A stretch of DNA of 64,000 nucleotides. Source: Bugula neritina (taxonomy: Eukaryota > Bryozoa > Gymnolaemata > Cheilostomatida > Bugulidae). The position numbers were made by a program, and so were the translations under genes. Positions within the stretch are counted from its first letter, which is position 1. Each line of letters begins with the position of its first letter. A model generated the notes under the pieces. It did no database searches. It saw only the letters and a list, made by a program, of their open reading frames with translations, and was not told the DNA's origin. The DNA lies in assembly GCA_964035545.1 (NCBI GenBank), contig OZ037768.1:2655501-2719500 (forward strand). The letters are read 5' to 3'. Below, one piece after another: positions 19,931 through 33,800 of the stretch.

Positions 19931-22676
19931 GTCTGATATGACTGATCGAGTTTTACAAACTTCTCATTAGGTAATTCCCAACCTGTAATAACAACTAACA
20001 ATGACATTGGTAAAAATTTTTATGACTCAAACGTTAAAATATTTAAGCTAAAATTTAATGCATAGTGAAATGTAGACTAAATTTTTTGTTTATAGACTTA
20101 TTGGTTTAGCTGAATTGAATACTAACTACAAACATGTTGGTAAAAATATATTATTATGAGTTTCAGTAAAAAATGATATTACTGACTGTAACTTTAATAA
20201 GTCTAACATTAACTGTACGTCTTGATTAAAACTAGTGGTCATTGCTGAAAGTACTATAGTGGTAGTCATATTCATACTGATTATCTCATTTCTATTTACT
20301 TTTAGTTCTCCATTGAGTGTCACTGTAAGTGTAACAGTGATTTTTGACAATTATAACGATAATATTAAGTATATTCACTGCCATTTAATTTATCGCTATC
20401 AGTTTCAATATCAGAATCATAATGATAATGATAAGGCGAAAGACTAACGTAACACTTACACTAACACTAACAGCAACTGTAAGTCACTAAGTGTTATGAC
20501 TCACGAGTTAAAGTATCTGCATCATGCTCATACTCATAGTCATACTGGTATCCTTACAATTACAGGTATGACAATGACTGGCGAGTATCAGTATAAGTAT
20601 GGTTATGAGTATAAGCATGGCTATGAGTATCAGTATCAGTATGACCTTGGGCATCACAATCAGTATCAGAATAAATCTGTTTCAATCACAATCAGTATCA
20701 CAAAGTCAAAGTGACAATGGCAATGCAGCACGAGTATACACTATTACTGTACAAAATAAGAATGCTTATACTTATAGCTATACTAATACTTATGTTATAA
20801 ATACAATTATAATTTATAATTCGCAATGACAATAATATTCTTAGACATAGTACTAGTAGCATGATCTTAATTTAACATTCACATTGTCATTGTCATTGAG
20901 CTTGACAAAATCTTTCTATTCGAAATTATTCGACGTAATGCCTGTACATTAGAGTTATCTTACCTAAAGAAGCTGCAGATTGGTGAAAGGTCCCAAGTTT
21001 TTGTTCTCATGCTGAGTGGATAACTCGAATTTTCTATGCTAATCTTGAAATTGGATGTTATGTGCATCAAAAAACTTGTTTCTGTTGTGGAAATTTTATA
21101 AGCATGCCTAAATAGAAGGTGCATGGGTAAAAAGTGACATATATATGTAAATATAATATTAAGAATTACTTTTTGGTTATAATTATCACATAAATATAAT
21201 TAAAACAATTTTAAAAAGTAAATGTAAATCAAAGAAACAGCTGTTATTTCGTTGAATTAGTAAATAATATAGTATTTAATTACTGAATATTGATAAAATT
21301 GATATAAATAATGGTGCGTGATACAAAATATTATAACATCATGCTAAAATATAATACAATTATATAATATGTTATATTGCGTTTATATCATGGATGCTAA
21401 AAATGCTATATCAGTAATATATGACATATTATATAATATATTGACATAAACAGTGTTACTATCAAAAAGGAATATATCATTTAGCGGAATTTGTTGTATT
21501 ATATTTTGCTGTAAATAGCTATATATAATAAATTTAAGTTAAATCTAAAAGGTGATATGAAAGCTCAGTGTATAATGTTATGACTCATTATGGATATTAA
21601 ATTAGGCTTTTATGTGAATTTGAATTATGTATAGATAAAATTAGCTAACTATATTTTTGCAATAAAATATTTGCCATAATATTTTAACATGTTAAATCAC
21701 TGATGAAAGTAGGAAATATAGTGCTAGAATATATATAGTGCTCTGGTATTTCTTGAACTGATACTTGCAATAAATTAATTACAACATCAGTTATATAAAC
21801 ATAAATTGGAAACAATTCAATTCAGCATAAGCAATGACTACACTTTCTTTTATTTCTATATCTCACTGGATTTGATATGCAGAGTGTTTGTATGCATCAC
21901 TATCTGTAATGATATTGTGATGAAAGAATAGAAACATTTAACTGAAACTCTGGTAACTCTCCAGAGAGTAAACTTTTGTTTTATATACAATAGTACACAT
22001 GACATATTACATCATAGTATGAAGTATTAACAGGTAGCATATATGATAAATAAGGTAAAGATTTATTAGATGCCAATTGACTGTTAATGCTATAAATATG
22101 AAAACTTATTTACTACAATGTTGTCTCCAAGTTTTTATTTGTTTTAATTGGAAAATTTATATTTAGAAATTTATCTGGTTATGACATTGTTTAAACAAAT
22201 TTATTTGTTGAGTGCAGGCCAAGCTTGACTGACTGGAATATTAAAAGTCTTTGCGGTGGCATATAAGAGCAAAGAATTTCTGATTGACATATTATATTGA
22301 GAGAGTGTTTGCTTTGTACAATAGGCTTAAACAAAAAGAGTGAATACAATCAATGCTGTAAGGTGATTACATAAATCCACTGAAAACGATTTGATCAGTG
22401 TTTTGTTCTAGTTATATAATACTCATTATTACAGCATATCACATTAAAACAACTCATGTTGCTACAGCCAAGAATGCAAACACTAGTTAAGCCATAAAAC
22501 AGGTCCAACTTCAAAATACAAACAAGCATCAATAATTTAATTTGCAGCTTCTTGTAGCTTAAGTACCCAGATTAGGCAACTTTTTATTATGAATGTATAC
22601 TTCAAAAACACAGGTTAAATTTTTATGACTAGGTCAGTTTTAAACCAGCAGAGAAAGGATCGACTTAAAATGTACA
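19931..22676. other. Long AT-rich intergenic region
   Basis: Between the divergent flank of USB1 and the stop codon of the 308-aa gene. 20200-20720 is a decayed low-complexity tract (gtatcagtatcag, tcattgtcattg and similar); the rest is AT-rich DNA. Open frames at 20235-20829 are translations of this simple sequence. No RNA gene or transposon is recognised. Confidence 0.55.
20560..20715. repeat. Degenerate GTATCA/GTATAA simple repeat
   Basis: Runs of diverged six-base motifs (gagtatcagtataagtatgg, cagtatcagtatgacc). The Tyr/Gln/Ser-rich open frames here follow from the repeat. Confidence 0.7.
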
Positions 22677-23603
22677 TCAGTCTCCCTCGTAGACTATGTG
22701 TATTGCAGTATCACGTTTTTCATTAGTGTCCAAATCAGTAGTTTCTGGTGGCTGCTCTATTTGGCTTTCTTCCAGCCCTATTAGCCATTCAACTATTCGT
22801 TTGTCTTTCTCGTCGTCTGTATCATACCCGGCATCGGAGTTCCCATTCAACGGCGCCATTGATGAAGACAAGCTGCTACTCTGAGAGCAGTGCCGCAGTT
22901 TACTGAGGTTCTCTTGGCTCAGGCGGCTTGCTGGCATCTGATTGGGGCTTTTTGTGTCTGGAGGAGTTGGAAGAAGAGGAGGGTTGTTATTAGTATCAGG
23001 AGAAATGAGAGTCACCATTTGTGTGCTCCGAATACTTATGTGTCTGTCTGTTATGGGTGGAGGAGTTGTTACTGTGCTGTTAGGTATCAGTTTGGTTTCA
23101 TTTTTAATGATACCATTCTGTGAAATTGCTAATTGAGCTAGACCTGACTGTAAGCTACCAGGCGCCCCTATCTCATACAAAGTTTCTAATCTGCCATTCA
23201 TATTCTGACTGCTGTTAAGGTCTCCAGTCCACGTCCTGGATCTGTTCAACCCTCCAGCTGCCGGAGACAGCCGTGTTGATCTGTTACTCCCGTCGTGACT
23301 GGAAGTTGTTGAAGTTGGACTGAGAGGAGATTTACGATTTGATCGCTTTGGAGGAGGATCTAAATTGAGCTCTAATGAAACGTCATATTGTCTGCGTTGC
23401 GTTGGCGAGTTGTAGCTCGGAGAGTGAGGTTTAGCACCAATAGGAGGAAGTTCTGGAGCACTCAGCTTTCTCTCCTGATTCCACTCTCCTCTAGCATTAG
23501 CTCCTGGCAAAAGAATAGCCTTTTCTCTTGTAGTATCTGTGCCACCTGCTATTGTATTCTTTCCAATAGAGATTAGGTTACCATTTTTTACTGGCATTCC
23601 CAT
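22677..23603 (-). CDS. Uncharacterised 308-aa Ser/Pro/Thr-rich protein, single coding exon
   Basis: Not recognised. The frame opens with ATG directly after a TAA in the same frame, so the start is well fixed, and runs 308 codons with no intron. Composition and codon use are protein-like and unlike the surrounding AT-rich DNA. Seen: mostly disordered sequence rich in Ser, Pro, Thr and Asn; basic patches such as PPPKRSNRKSPLSPT (candidate proline-directed phosphorylation and nuclear-localisation-like sites); and a folded-looking C-terminus containing GYDTDDEKDKRIVEWLIGLE (residues about 256-275) and ending DTAIHIVYEGD. The N-terminus MGMPVK has Gly2 but lacks Ser/Thr at position 6, so myristoylation is doubtful. 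Noncoding leader exons probably lie upstream (a GTAACT donor on the minus strand at 25012). Likely a regulatory or scaffold protein, by composition only. Confidence 0.8.
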   Translation of the reverse strand: MGMPVKNGNLISIGKNTIAGGTDTTREKAILLPGANARGEWNQERKLSAPELPPIGAKPHSPSYNSPTQRRQYDVSLELNLDPPPKRSNRKSPLSPTSTTSSHDGSNRSTRLSPAAGGLNRSRTWTGDLNSSQNMNGRLETLYEIGAPGSLQSGLAQLAISQNGIIKNETKLIPNSTVTTPPPITDRHISIRSTQMVTLISPDTNNNPPLLPTPPDTKSPNQMPASRLSQENLSKLRHCSQSSSLSSSMAPLNGNSDAGYDTDDEKDKRIVEWLIGLEESQIEQPPETTDLDTNEKRDTAIHIVYEGD

Positions 23604-26600
23604 TTACAGTGAAGTCATGGGCTAGTGGCAATAAAAGTTTCTCTACAATGCATAACAAATAAGTTTAAAAGACAGCATAATAAATTAGACTAAAACAATG
23701 TATAGAAAAACCGATTACCACAATCTCAGCCTGCATATTATTGTATAGGTATTTTAGGCTACAATGTTCTTAATCTGAAAATTCAAGGCCTATTTTTATC
23801 ACTTTGAAAATCAATATATATAACAGTTTAATTTTCAAACTGTTGTTTGAAAGAACAAACACAATTAAAGTTAATATTTGTGTAGTTATGCTAAACATTG
23901 TACTCAAGACATACAGGCATGGAGATAGTCTTGGTATGTCATCCAAGAGCAATAATATGTATATAAAATATGATAGGGAGGCTTTATAACTCTATATAAG
24001 CTTTATAAATTAAGAGATCTGTTGAAAGTGAACGTCCTAAACACTAGTGTCAATTCACTTCTTATTAGCCTGTAATATGCAGAAGATTTGCATACTTGGA
24101 GGGGGGTATATGTAGTGATTTGGATTAAATAAAATGCAATCAATTTTTTTCTTCAACCAACACATGTGCCAATGGTTTGCTATGTTATATTCATTTGTTC
24201 AAGTATACGATTGCATGCATGTGTTTGTAGGTAGAAGCAAGACTTTTAATTTGGTTTGTTAATAAATAGTCTAAAAGGAATCACTTGCTTCACAAGATTC
24301 TTTTCACCTCCTCTGAGACTATGCATGTATTTGAATCATTAAAACTTTATTTACACAAAACAAGTTGCTAATTGATGAAATGTATTTCCTGACACGCAGC
24401 CTGTTGTATAGTTAGTTGGCTAATAGATCAATACTACTTCCAATTTATTGATCACCAACAAGTTTACATGACTTTGAGATTTATAACTTGTAATACTATT
24501 GTACAAGAAATATAGCAAGTGGAACTACGCTATTTTAGGCTATATAAAACAAGTGGGCGAATGACTGTACTTGTTTAAAACCAGCTTTGTTTTGTAATGA
24601 GAATCTATAACGTTATAAGAATTGAAAGAGTGGACACATTTTGTTATAAATTAAAACATTACAATATATCATAAGAGTATAAGTCAATCCTAATTTTGCT
24701 ATAAATTATGAGACACAAATTAACAGAAAGACATAACATGGCTATACAGTAGAATATAAAAACTCACTAATCAACTGCCAAAACTTACAGCTGGCGTTGC
24801 ATTACACCATATCACAACAGGCTGGCCCTAATAATCAGCTATTGTTAAATAATATCAATCACAATAATTTTTTCAAATTCTAGAAAAAGGAATTTTCAAA
24901 AAATATAGATTTAAAAATTCAACCTACCTCCATATAGAAATACTACTAAAAAAGCTTTCCAACTACAAAGTTTGAATTAGATGACTACAGGCAAAACTGA
25001 CAACAGTTACCTTAAAACGACAGCGGCCATCACACTATAACCTCGAACAGATATGTTGGCACTAATGAACAATGTCGCACCCACACTTATAATAACCACT
25101 CGCAGTCGTATTCAATACAATAATATATTGAAACCTATTGATTAACTATGTAATCAATACCTTTACTGAACCTTTTCAAATTGAAAAAATGACCTGCAGT
25201 TGGTGAATACATTATTCTAAAGTAAACTGCCTGTGCTCTGACGTAGGTTCAATGTTATATATTATCAGTACCAACAACGATACATTATTAAACATTCAAT
25301 ATTGCAATGTATTTGACTTCGTGTAAGGTCACAATGTACAGTATTTTATCTCTACCTGGTATCCGTATCAAGTGACATCTATTATTTACATTAAAAGTCA
25401 GTAATTTTATCTAGAATGGCATGCTGATTAAAATGCAATAGCTCTATTATGGCATTGCCGAGTCATTATTAAAAGTTAAAATAGAGTGTCGTATGACATG
25501 GTCTAAAATATTTCGATAACTCATTATGTGATAGAAATATGCTCAACAAAAATAAAACTAAAACTTAGTACTTTATTTAAAAAAAAAGCTGCAGGCATGT
25601 CTTCATAACCTTATCATTACAATAGCATATATGAATTCAAAACTTAAGGACCAACCTATTTTAGTGCATTAAAGTGGAAATTGATGCTTCAAATAAATTG
25701 ATTATAAGAAGCAAAATATTGTTTGCCTGTTCATATTTAGAAGCAAATCAGATTCACTTACAAAAGGAGAAGTATAGTCAGCTAAAAAATATTTTGCGTT
25801 ATATTACTAAGTATTTACAATAATATGTTGAAGCTTAGACTAATAAATACCCCTGTACACCTTCATACTCCATACAAACACTGGTGTATTTTCTTTCTCA
25901 TTATCAAGTGATAAAATTTATGAAAAGGCTAATTAAAATATGATAAAATAAAGAAGGAACTTTTATGCAAGTGAACATGGCCAATGTAGTGTCTATATTT
26001 GCATTTTTTAAACAAATTAACCCTATCTGTAAGAAACATAATGATTCAGTGAGTTGCTTAGCAACCAGACTGCCTCATGATGCCTGTTATTAAGAGTAGT
26101 GTATATTTACACTGTGCAAGTACATACAAAACAGGGCCTTCAAGGAACTATAAAGTATAATTTATTTCTATTAGTATCCACAAGGAACCATTGGCACTGT
26201 TGACAAAAGAGATAAGTTTAATAATAAATATAAGAATAAAAACCAAAAATAGAACAGTTTTACACATTTCAGTACACTTTACGATAGATTGGTAAAAGAC
26301 AGGCTGTGTGCTACAACTTAATAAATGTTTTTTAAGTATAAATATCAACTATTTATTATTCCAATCTAATATTTGATTGAAAAATAATATATATTATTAA
26401 AAAAATTTCACATACAATTTTGCTCACATAAAGTCTTGTAACTTAGGAAGGTCATAGGTGACTGGCTGCTATAATATCCAGAGTTTTATTAGAAACAAAG
26501 ATGTCAAGAAAGCACCCAGGTTTTGTTGGTGAAATGTATATGCCCCAGACAACTCAATCCAGTCTAAAACACATAGGAATATGATGATGAATAAGTTTTA

Positions 26601-27826
26601 CTGCACAATAGTTGAATAATACAGATGAGAGTAACATCAGTATATACAAAACACTAGCTCTTTCTCTGAAAGCTTTTCATAGCTTTTTCTCTGAAAGCTT
26701 TTTATAACATTTTCTTTGAAAGCTTTTTATAGCTTCTCCAAAAATTTGCATAGCAGCAGTGCCATAATACAATACCTCTTCTATTACATTAAATAATTAA
26801 ACAACAACAAAAAATAACACATTTCAAAGTTACAAAATTAAGCAAAACATAGAGCATTAATTCATAGAATATCTACGTATTTACTTTGACCAACAAAAAT
26901 ACCACAATAAAATTATGATAAATATTTTTATTGCACAATATGTGTTATATAGTTTTGTAGTACAGGGAGAGTGAAATGAGTATATACAAAAACATTATAG
27001 TTATTTAACTGAGAGCTTTTAATCATAGATTTTTCTCTAAAAGCTTGTATAGTAACAATGCTAGAATATAACAAAATACACATATGTACTTGGTGCGTGT
27101 GCAAAGTGGGTGACACTAGACCATTGCCCAAATATATTTTATATATATTTAAAACAAGTACTGTTCATAAATAAAGAAATAAGGAATGTTGTATAAGCCA
27201 TAATTAGCCATATATAAAACAATTATGTAAAAATGGTTGGGATAGTTGATACTGCCAAATAAATAAATGCACTTGACAATGCAAACTGTTCTTAATAATA
27301 AAAGTAAACAAAAAATGTTAAGTATTATTAACGATATTACATAACACAATAGCTGTGCAAACGACTTTATCACATCAAAGAAATGAAATTGTTCAGTTCA
27401 TGCAGTTGAAAGAGTTTTCAATTCTCTTTTGTGAAACTGCTCACTGAGAAATTACACACTGAATTGTAACTTAATCATTCCAAACATATATTGAATAAGA
27501 AATAAGTTAATATTAGCATATTGGTGATGAAATCTTAATGTTAGCCTAGAAACGACAGCAAAGACAATTCGTAGAAATAAATTAATGAGTCACGACAAAA
27601 TTAAAATCCCTTATATTACCAGCAACCCAAGTGTTATAAAACTACTCATTCGAAATGTACCTGCACTCATAACAATAGGTAGTATAATCTATATTATTTA
27701 TAAACAGCACCTCCTACAAGGTCAGCTATTGTTAGCAATGAATCAGCAGTTTTGAAGCACATGCATTATTCAAAGGAGCTAAAAATAAACCTTGAAATTT
27801 TTTATGGAATACTTTAATTTAAAAAA
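23604..27826. other. Intergenic region with local duplication
   Basis: AT-rich DNA upstream of the 308-aa gene and downstream of the lectin gene. Apart from a possible 5' UTR exon near 25013-25075 (minus strand) and the repeat pair at 26585-27075, I see no gene, RNA or transposon. Confidence 0.5.
26585..27075. repeat. Diverged direct repeat pair with 26-bp internal repeats
   Basis: Copies at about 26585-26780 and 26915-27075 share agtatatacaaaa, ttttctctgaaagctttt-like and related blocks in the same order. The first copy contains three tandem 26-bp units (tttctctgaaagcttttcat). Origin unknown. Confidence 0.6.
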
Positions 27827-30800
27827 TCAATGAAGAACTAAACGTGTAAAAGACAATGAAGCAGAGAACTTTGACCTACTGTCAAGGTCGTTGACTAGAT
27901 TGGGGTATGTTTCCTTCCAAATTTTAAGATTAACGGATCTCACATCTCCAAAGTCGCATGTTTTGTTGCACTGTCTGTGGTCATAGACATGATTGGATCG
28001 AATTGATTCGCCATTGACAATCCGAAACCTAGACTGGGTTCCTTGTCCACAGGGAACATTGCAGGCTGTCCATTCAGACCACCCAGATAAAATACCTACA
28101 ATGTAGAATAGGGGTTGGTGCAAAACATATCTTTCTGGCAAATTCCATGGGACATGTACCCAAGGATATTCACCCCATGCTAAAATTAAAACATGCGCAT
28201 TCCAAAACTATATATTTTAAGCCAGCAATTAAAAAATAAAAAACAAGCAGACTTCACACATACATGGGGAACTACAAAGTTATATTAGAACAAACTAGAG
28301 TAAGAAGGAAGTTGAAAAGGAAGCAAAATTAATTTAGCAATTAATGGGATAAGATAAAATCCCAGTAAGATGTAATTACTGCCAAATTACATAACATTGA
28401 TTTATAACTTTGAACCTTTTTCCAATCTTATCATTATGATTTAGCCAGCTGGTTGCTAAAGAAAAATAGCTGCTGCAGTGGGCTCCCCAAGTGTCAAATT
28501 GTCATACATGTTTACACATACTCAATACCTATCATTGATTTACATCTAAAGTAAATAATGGCCAGACAAAGTATTACACAATGCAGCAGTACCACACGGC
28601 AGTTCGGCATGCCACTGATGAATGATCTTAGGTGAGCAAAGCTCAACCTACCCTGCACTCCGCTTGTTGATATTTTTGGTTGAATGATTTTAGATCAAAA
28701 CAGTCCAAAGTGGAATTAAGACTTTCGTTCAATGCCAGCAATATGATCATGCAAAAATATTTCAACACTTTTTAGAATAGAGTGGTAAAGAGCATAGCAA
28801 ACGCCTGAGGAGACATTTTGTATTCAAACCTTTAAATACAGACATGGGCAGATTACAAAAGCTGTATTTATATTAATGTGTTTACTTAATTAACATTAAA
28901 TGCTTTAAAGTGTGCGCTGATTATCAGCAATCAGAAGGCAAAATTCAGAACGCAAACTTTAAGAGTAACTATAGACAACGGGCAGCCAGTTGAAAAGTTG
29001 CTGACAGACTTCATAGGCTATCGGGAAAGAAGCAGCAACACACTCTTAGCTCATCTGACGAATTACTGCGTTAAAGTATAGTTAACAATATTTTGAAAAA
29101 TGATAAAACATTAAACTCTAGCTCATTCTTAGCTTATGTTTTAACAGCAAAGATAAATAAAATATTGACAATTCATAAATTTGTTTTCATACAGTAATAA
29201 CAGCTGTGGTAGAACACAGGCCATTTTCATCAAAATTTCCATTAACCCTCAATTAACATAAGAAATCCTCCAACAACCTCACTTTCAGTCTCAAGCCCCA
29301 GCAATCTAAGAAGCTAGAAACCAAACAGGTTATTTTTAGTATTTCATGAAACACTACCTGTATATGAAGCATATCAAATTGAACTAAGTTTTTATAGGTA
29401 CAACACATACAGCCTAAAATTTTTGAAAAGAAAAAATATTCGAGTATATTTTTGGGCTATATTTTAATGCTAGTCGTGTTGTATGAAGCAGGGGAAATGA
29501 TCAGACAATAAGTACTGAGTCTATAGACAAGTTGTCTTCTCTTTTCCGGGACAAGCATAACATTAAAACAACAACTAAAGATGCTAAAATTTGTTCTATG
29601 CAACTATTCATTTTTATCGAAAACAGATGGCAAAGATTTTGTATATATGTTTCTTACAAAGTTGAATGTTGCAAACTTTTAGTTCAATAGTATATCATTC
29701 TCAAAAGAAGATCTTTGGTCAACTATATACAGATGTTTATTTGACTAAAAGCAAAAAAACTTTTTAGTACTATTTACTGTGTATTATTTATATATAATTA
29801 CATAGGCTTTGTTTTATAAAAAGAACACAACTCCTATAAAGTTTTTAAAGGGTAAAATGTAAGCCAATTTTCCTTCAACTGTTTTTTATATTACCTTAGG
29901 AAATTACACTTTTTGACAAGCATGACCAGCCAAGTAATTTAATAATATTTTACTAAACAGCTGCTTGAAGTTAGATATTTAAATGTGAAACATTTTGGCG
30001 CATAATCTCAAATTATTTACAATTTTATGTTTAAATTGTCTAAAACCAGAGCTTCTTGTACAAAATATGTCTATAAAAGTCCATTAGAAGCAGTAATAAA
30101 GAAATTGATAGAGCCTAAGTTCTTTAATTTATTATTAACTTTTGGGGTGCGGGCTGAAATTTTTGCGAGAACACAACTACTTTTGCTACATTTTTAATTT
30201 AGAACACAGGCTTTTCTCAATTTCTCAATTACTGCACCTACCTCCAAAAGTCATGACTACACTATACCAGACTAACATTGCAACTGCTCACTAACGAATC
30301 CGCGACATCTCGAAAATGACAATTGGAACTGAAACACCTATTTGGAAAATAGACAATTAGAAAATGGACAATTGGAAAATGAAAAAGATTCAACATGGCC
30401 TTGTCAAGAGGGGGCGTTTAGTATCTGGCTGGGTTAAAAAGAGCTTTTTGTAAACGTGAACAATTTTAAATTAGAACTACTCGGTAACTAATTCTACTTT
30501 CATGATAGCCTAACTGATTTGCCCATTATATTTATTTTTAAAAGCTATTTTGGAATTGACCAGATGCCGCACAACTCCTCAGGACCAGACCATGTTGAAT
30601 ATTTTTCATTTTCCAAGTGTCCATTTTCCAATTTTCTATTTTCTAATTGTCCATTTGTCAAATAGGTGTTTTCCAATTGTCATTTTCACCTTACACCACG
30701 AGTAACACTGTACTAGAATGCACACACCACCAGAAGTAAGATGCTAATAGCCACTCACTTTTGCAGATGTCGTTTAGACAAACTTCGGTCTCAAACTGAG

Positions 30801-33800
30801 CAGCAGGTCCCTCACAATGATACTTATAAACAGATGATGGGGAGGAACGTATGCACAATCTATATTTTGTTCTCTCCGCCTGCCACCTCTCCCCGTATAG
30901 ATTACACTCACATGACGACCAGCTAGTCCAGGAAGTTATGCTTTGTAACATATCTACACAGTCAAAAACTTATTGTTCACTAAAACTGTAGAATGCCTGT
31001 CACTATTTGTAAGTGACTATCTGACACTAATAAAAATTATGACTATTTGAGATTAAAAATGTGTATAATTAACTGTATCTATAGAAATATCTGACTAACA
31101 AGCACTAACAGATAGTGTAACTCGCTTAATTACTAAGACTAACAATTAGTGTGACTCACTGAATTACTAAGACTAACAGTTAGTGCGACTCACTAAATTA
31201 CCAAGACTAACGGTTATTGTGATTCACTGAATTACTAAGACTAACAGTTAGTGTGACTCACTTAATTACCAAGACTAACAGTTAGTGTGACTCACTGAAT
31301 TACTAAGACTAACAGTTAGCATGACTCACTGAATTACTAAGACTAACAGTTAGTGTGACTCACTGAATTACTACGACTAACAGTTATTGTGACTCACTTA
31401 ATTACTACGACTAATGGTTATTGTCATTCATTGAGTTACAAGACTAATGGTAAGCATGACTTACCGAAACTGAAAACAAAGAAAATCTCGGAGAGTCCAA
31501 CCAGAGGCATCTCTAACCTGTACATACCAGAAAGCTTATCAGTCATTCGGCTGGTTGAAACAACCTGCAGATCAAACCTTTTCTCACTGATCTTGGGGTG
31601 AACATGAAACTGTAAAATACAAGGTAGGATAAATTACACAGTAACTTGTATATTGAATATACTCCCCTTTCCTTACAGTACGCTCTGGTGATATAGAAAA
31701 TTATTCATTAGATTAGAACATTGAGGAGTAGCTGTGATAAGAGGGGTTTCTTACAGCATTATTGTGAGAGAGAAAACCGAAGTTGACACTTGTTAGAATT
31801 GTCAGCTGTAAACAAATATATAATCATCAAATTATATTCCTGTTTCCAATAGCTATACCATGTCTCTATTGTATCAGCATGTTTATTATAATATAATATT
31901 ATATTGAGTTTATAGGCAAGTATTTTATAGTACTAAACAACTTATTTAATCATAAATAATCAACTTGAAGATCCCTTTTAATACTAATTAAAATCTTGAA
32001 GTTTACTGAAGGTACAGTATCTAGAAAAAAGGATAAAGAGAAGAAAAGTTTCCTGCATAAGGTGATATAATACCATAACATCATTCTTTTCAGACATGTT
32101 GTTTTCCATATTACACAAGACCTTGAGCCTACTTAAAAAAATGTAGAAATACACTTATAAATGTAAAAATCACTTTAGACATTCACAAGTATACTCTATA
32201 TGGCAATTTCAAAGTTAGCAAACCTGCTAATTAACATACATGTGCAACAAAAAAAAACAAAAATTGTTGGTCAATAGAAATTTCGCTGAATAAACACAAC
32301 AATACAAAGGAATATGAAAAACTCACAGAAGCATCCTGGGATTGCATTGGTCTGAATGTAAAATTCAGCAAGGAGTTGATATCAAACAATTCATGCCAGT
32401 AGTGTGCTCTCCCTACAAAGCATAAACCTGACATGTGAAACAAGAAAAGGTGTGGCCATTATCTCAGACACCACTGAAAATGCGCCAATCATTCATGTAG
32501 CTAAAAACCTATTCATTGTAAAATGTAATCACAATCTTTCTTAATCACTATTCTGCGATTTCTATACTTGATATGTAAAATTTCTAGTGTGCACATAACT
32601 TTCCTGTTCAGTTTAAGTCAGCAGTAGTGACAAGGGAGATAATTTCTAAACACCAGATCCAGGTTTGTCAAAAAGAGAACTATATTGCAAGCAGTATGAC
32701 CGACCTGTGAGTATGTAATGAATGACTTTGTCATAGTTTGCATCAGTTATTCTCGTGTAGAAGTCGTGTAGGAATATAGGGCCCCATTCGTATTTTATGT
32801 GATGAGCCATTAAATTATAAAAACCCTAAAATAAAAATTTACCTAAATTCAAAACAAAAGTTTCTACAAGTTTATATCAGTTCAGTAATAAAAACCATAG
32901 CATATAATAGTAGTATATAAATTTATGTTGTAAAAAGAGTTGCAATCATATCTGAAAGATGATGTATTTTTTGGCAATTATATCATATATTTTTTAAAGA
33001 TAGAATCTTGCTTAGTGTAATATGAACATTTATAGCAACTTAAAAGGTTAAAGCTAGATTACCTACAGTTGAACACCTCTTTAACTTATAGAGTGACAAC
33101 TCTCTATTATAATACTCTGTAGCTGTGTGAATAAATAGCATCAAAGTTGATAGATCTGACACAAGGGGATATACAAACCTTCAGAGTAAACTCAAACGGA
33201 GCACTAAGAGGAAGAAAGATAACTCTTTGTATCTTAGAACTTAGCTTTGAACCCAGATAGTCACCAGCGGCTAATGAAAATACAATATTTTACAATTATT
33301 CGATAATAAATTGAGAGGCAAAGAGTAAAAAACTGTGAAAACCTTAAAATTGAAAACATAAATGCTGAGAATTCCAAATTAGTTACGGTGCTATGGCATT
33401 GTATTGGTATGTGTTAAGTAGATTGCTTTACACTAAATACATTTACATCAGTGAGGCTAAAGTAAATTCTCATAATCATTTGCTATTTAAAAAATATTTA
33501 TTTAGCTTAAAATATGCAAGATATATTTCAAAATATTACGTTTGAAGGAATTTCATTTGATGATGCTAATGATGTATAATAAATAAAAGAGAAAGAAGGC
33601 TGAATATATTCAATCTAATATTTTGCAAAGTTGTTGTTACAAGGTAACAATGACGTCTGGAAACAGTGGCAGTGACCAGACTACTACAAACTGGAGGAGA
33701 TCTCATTGAATAAGCAGCAAACACAATACATACACTTCTGACAAATCTTAAACATAGGCTGAGGGATCTGTTGATATGGTGTGGTGCGCCAGCTCCACGA

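Noticed and set aside
20126-20829. Overlapping Tyr/Ser/Ile-rich frames
   Set aside because: Arise from degenerate simple sequence; no splice or homology support.
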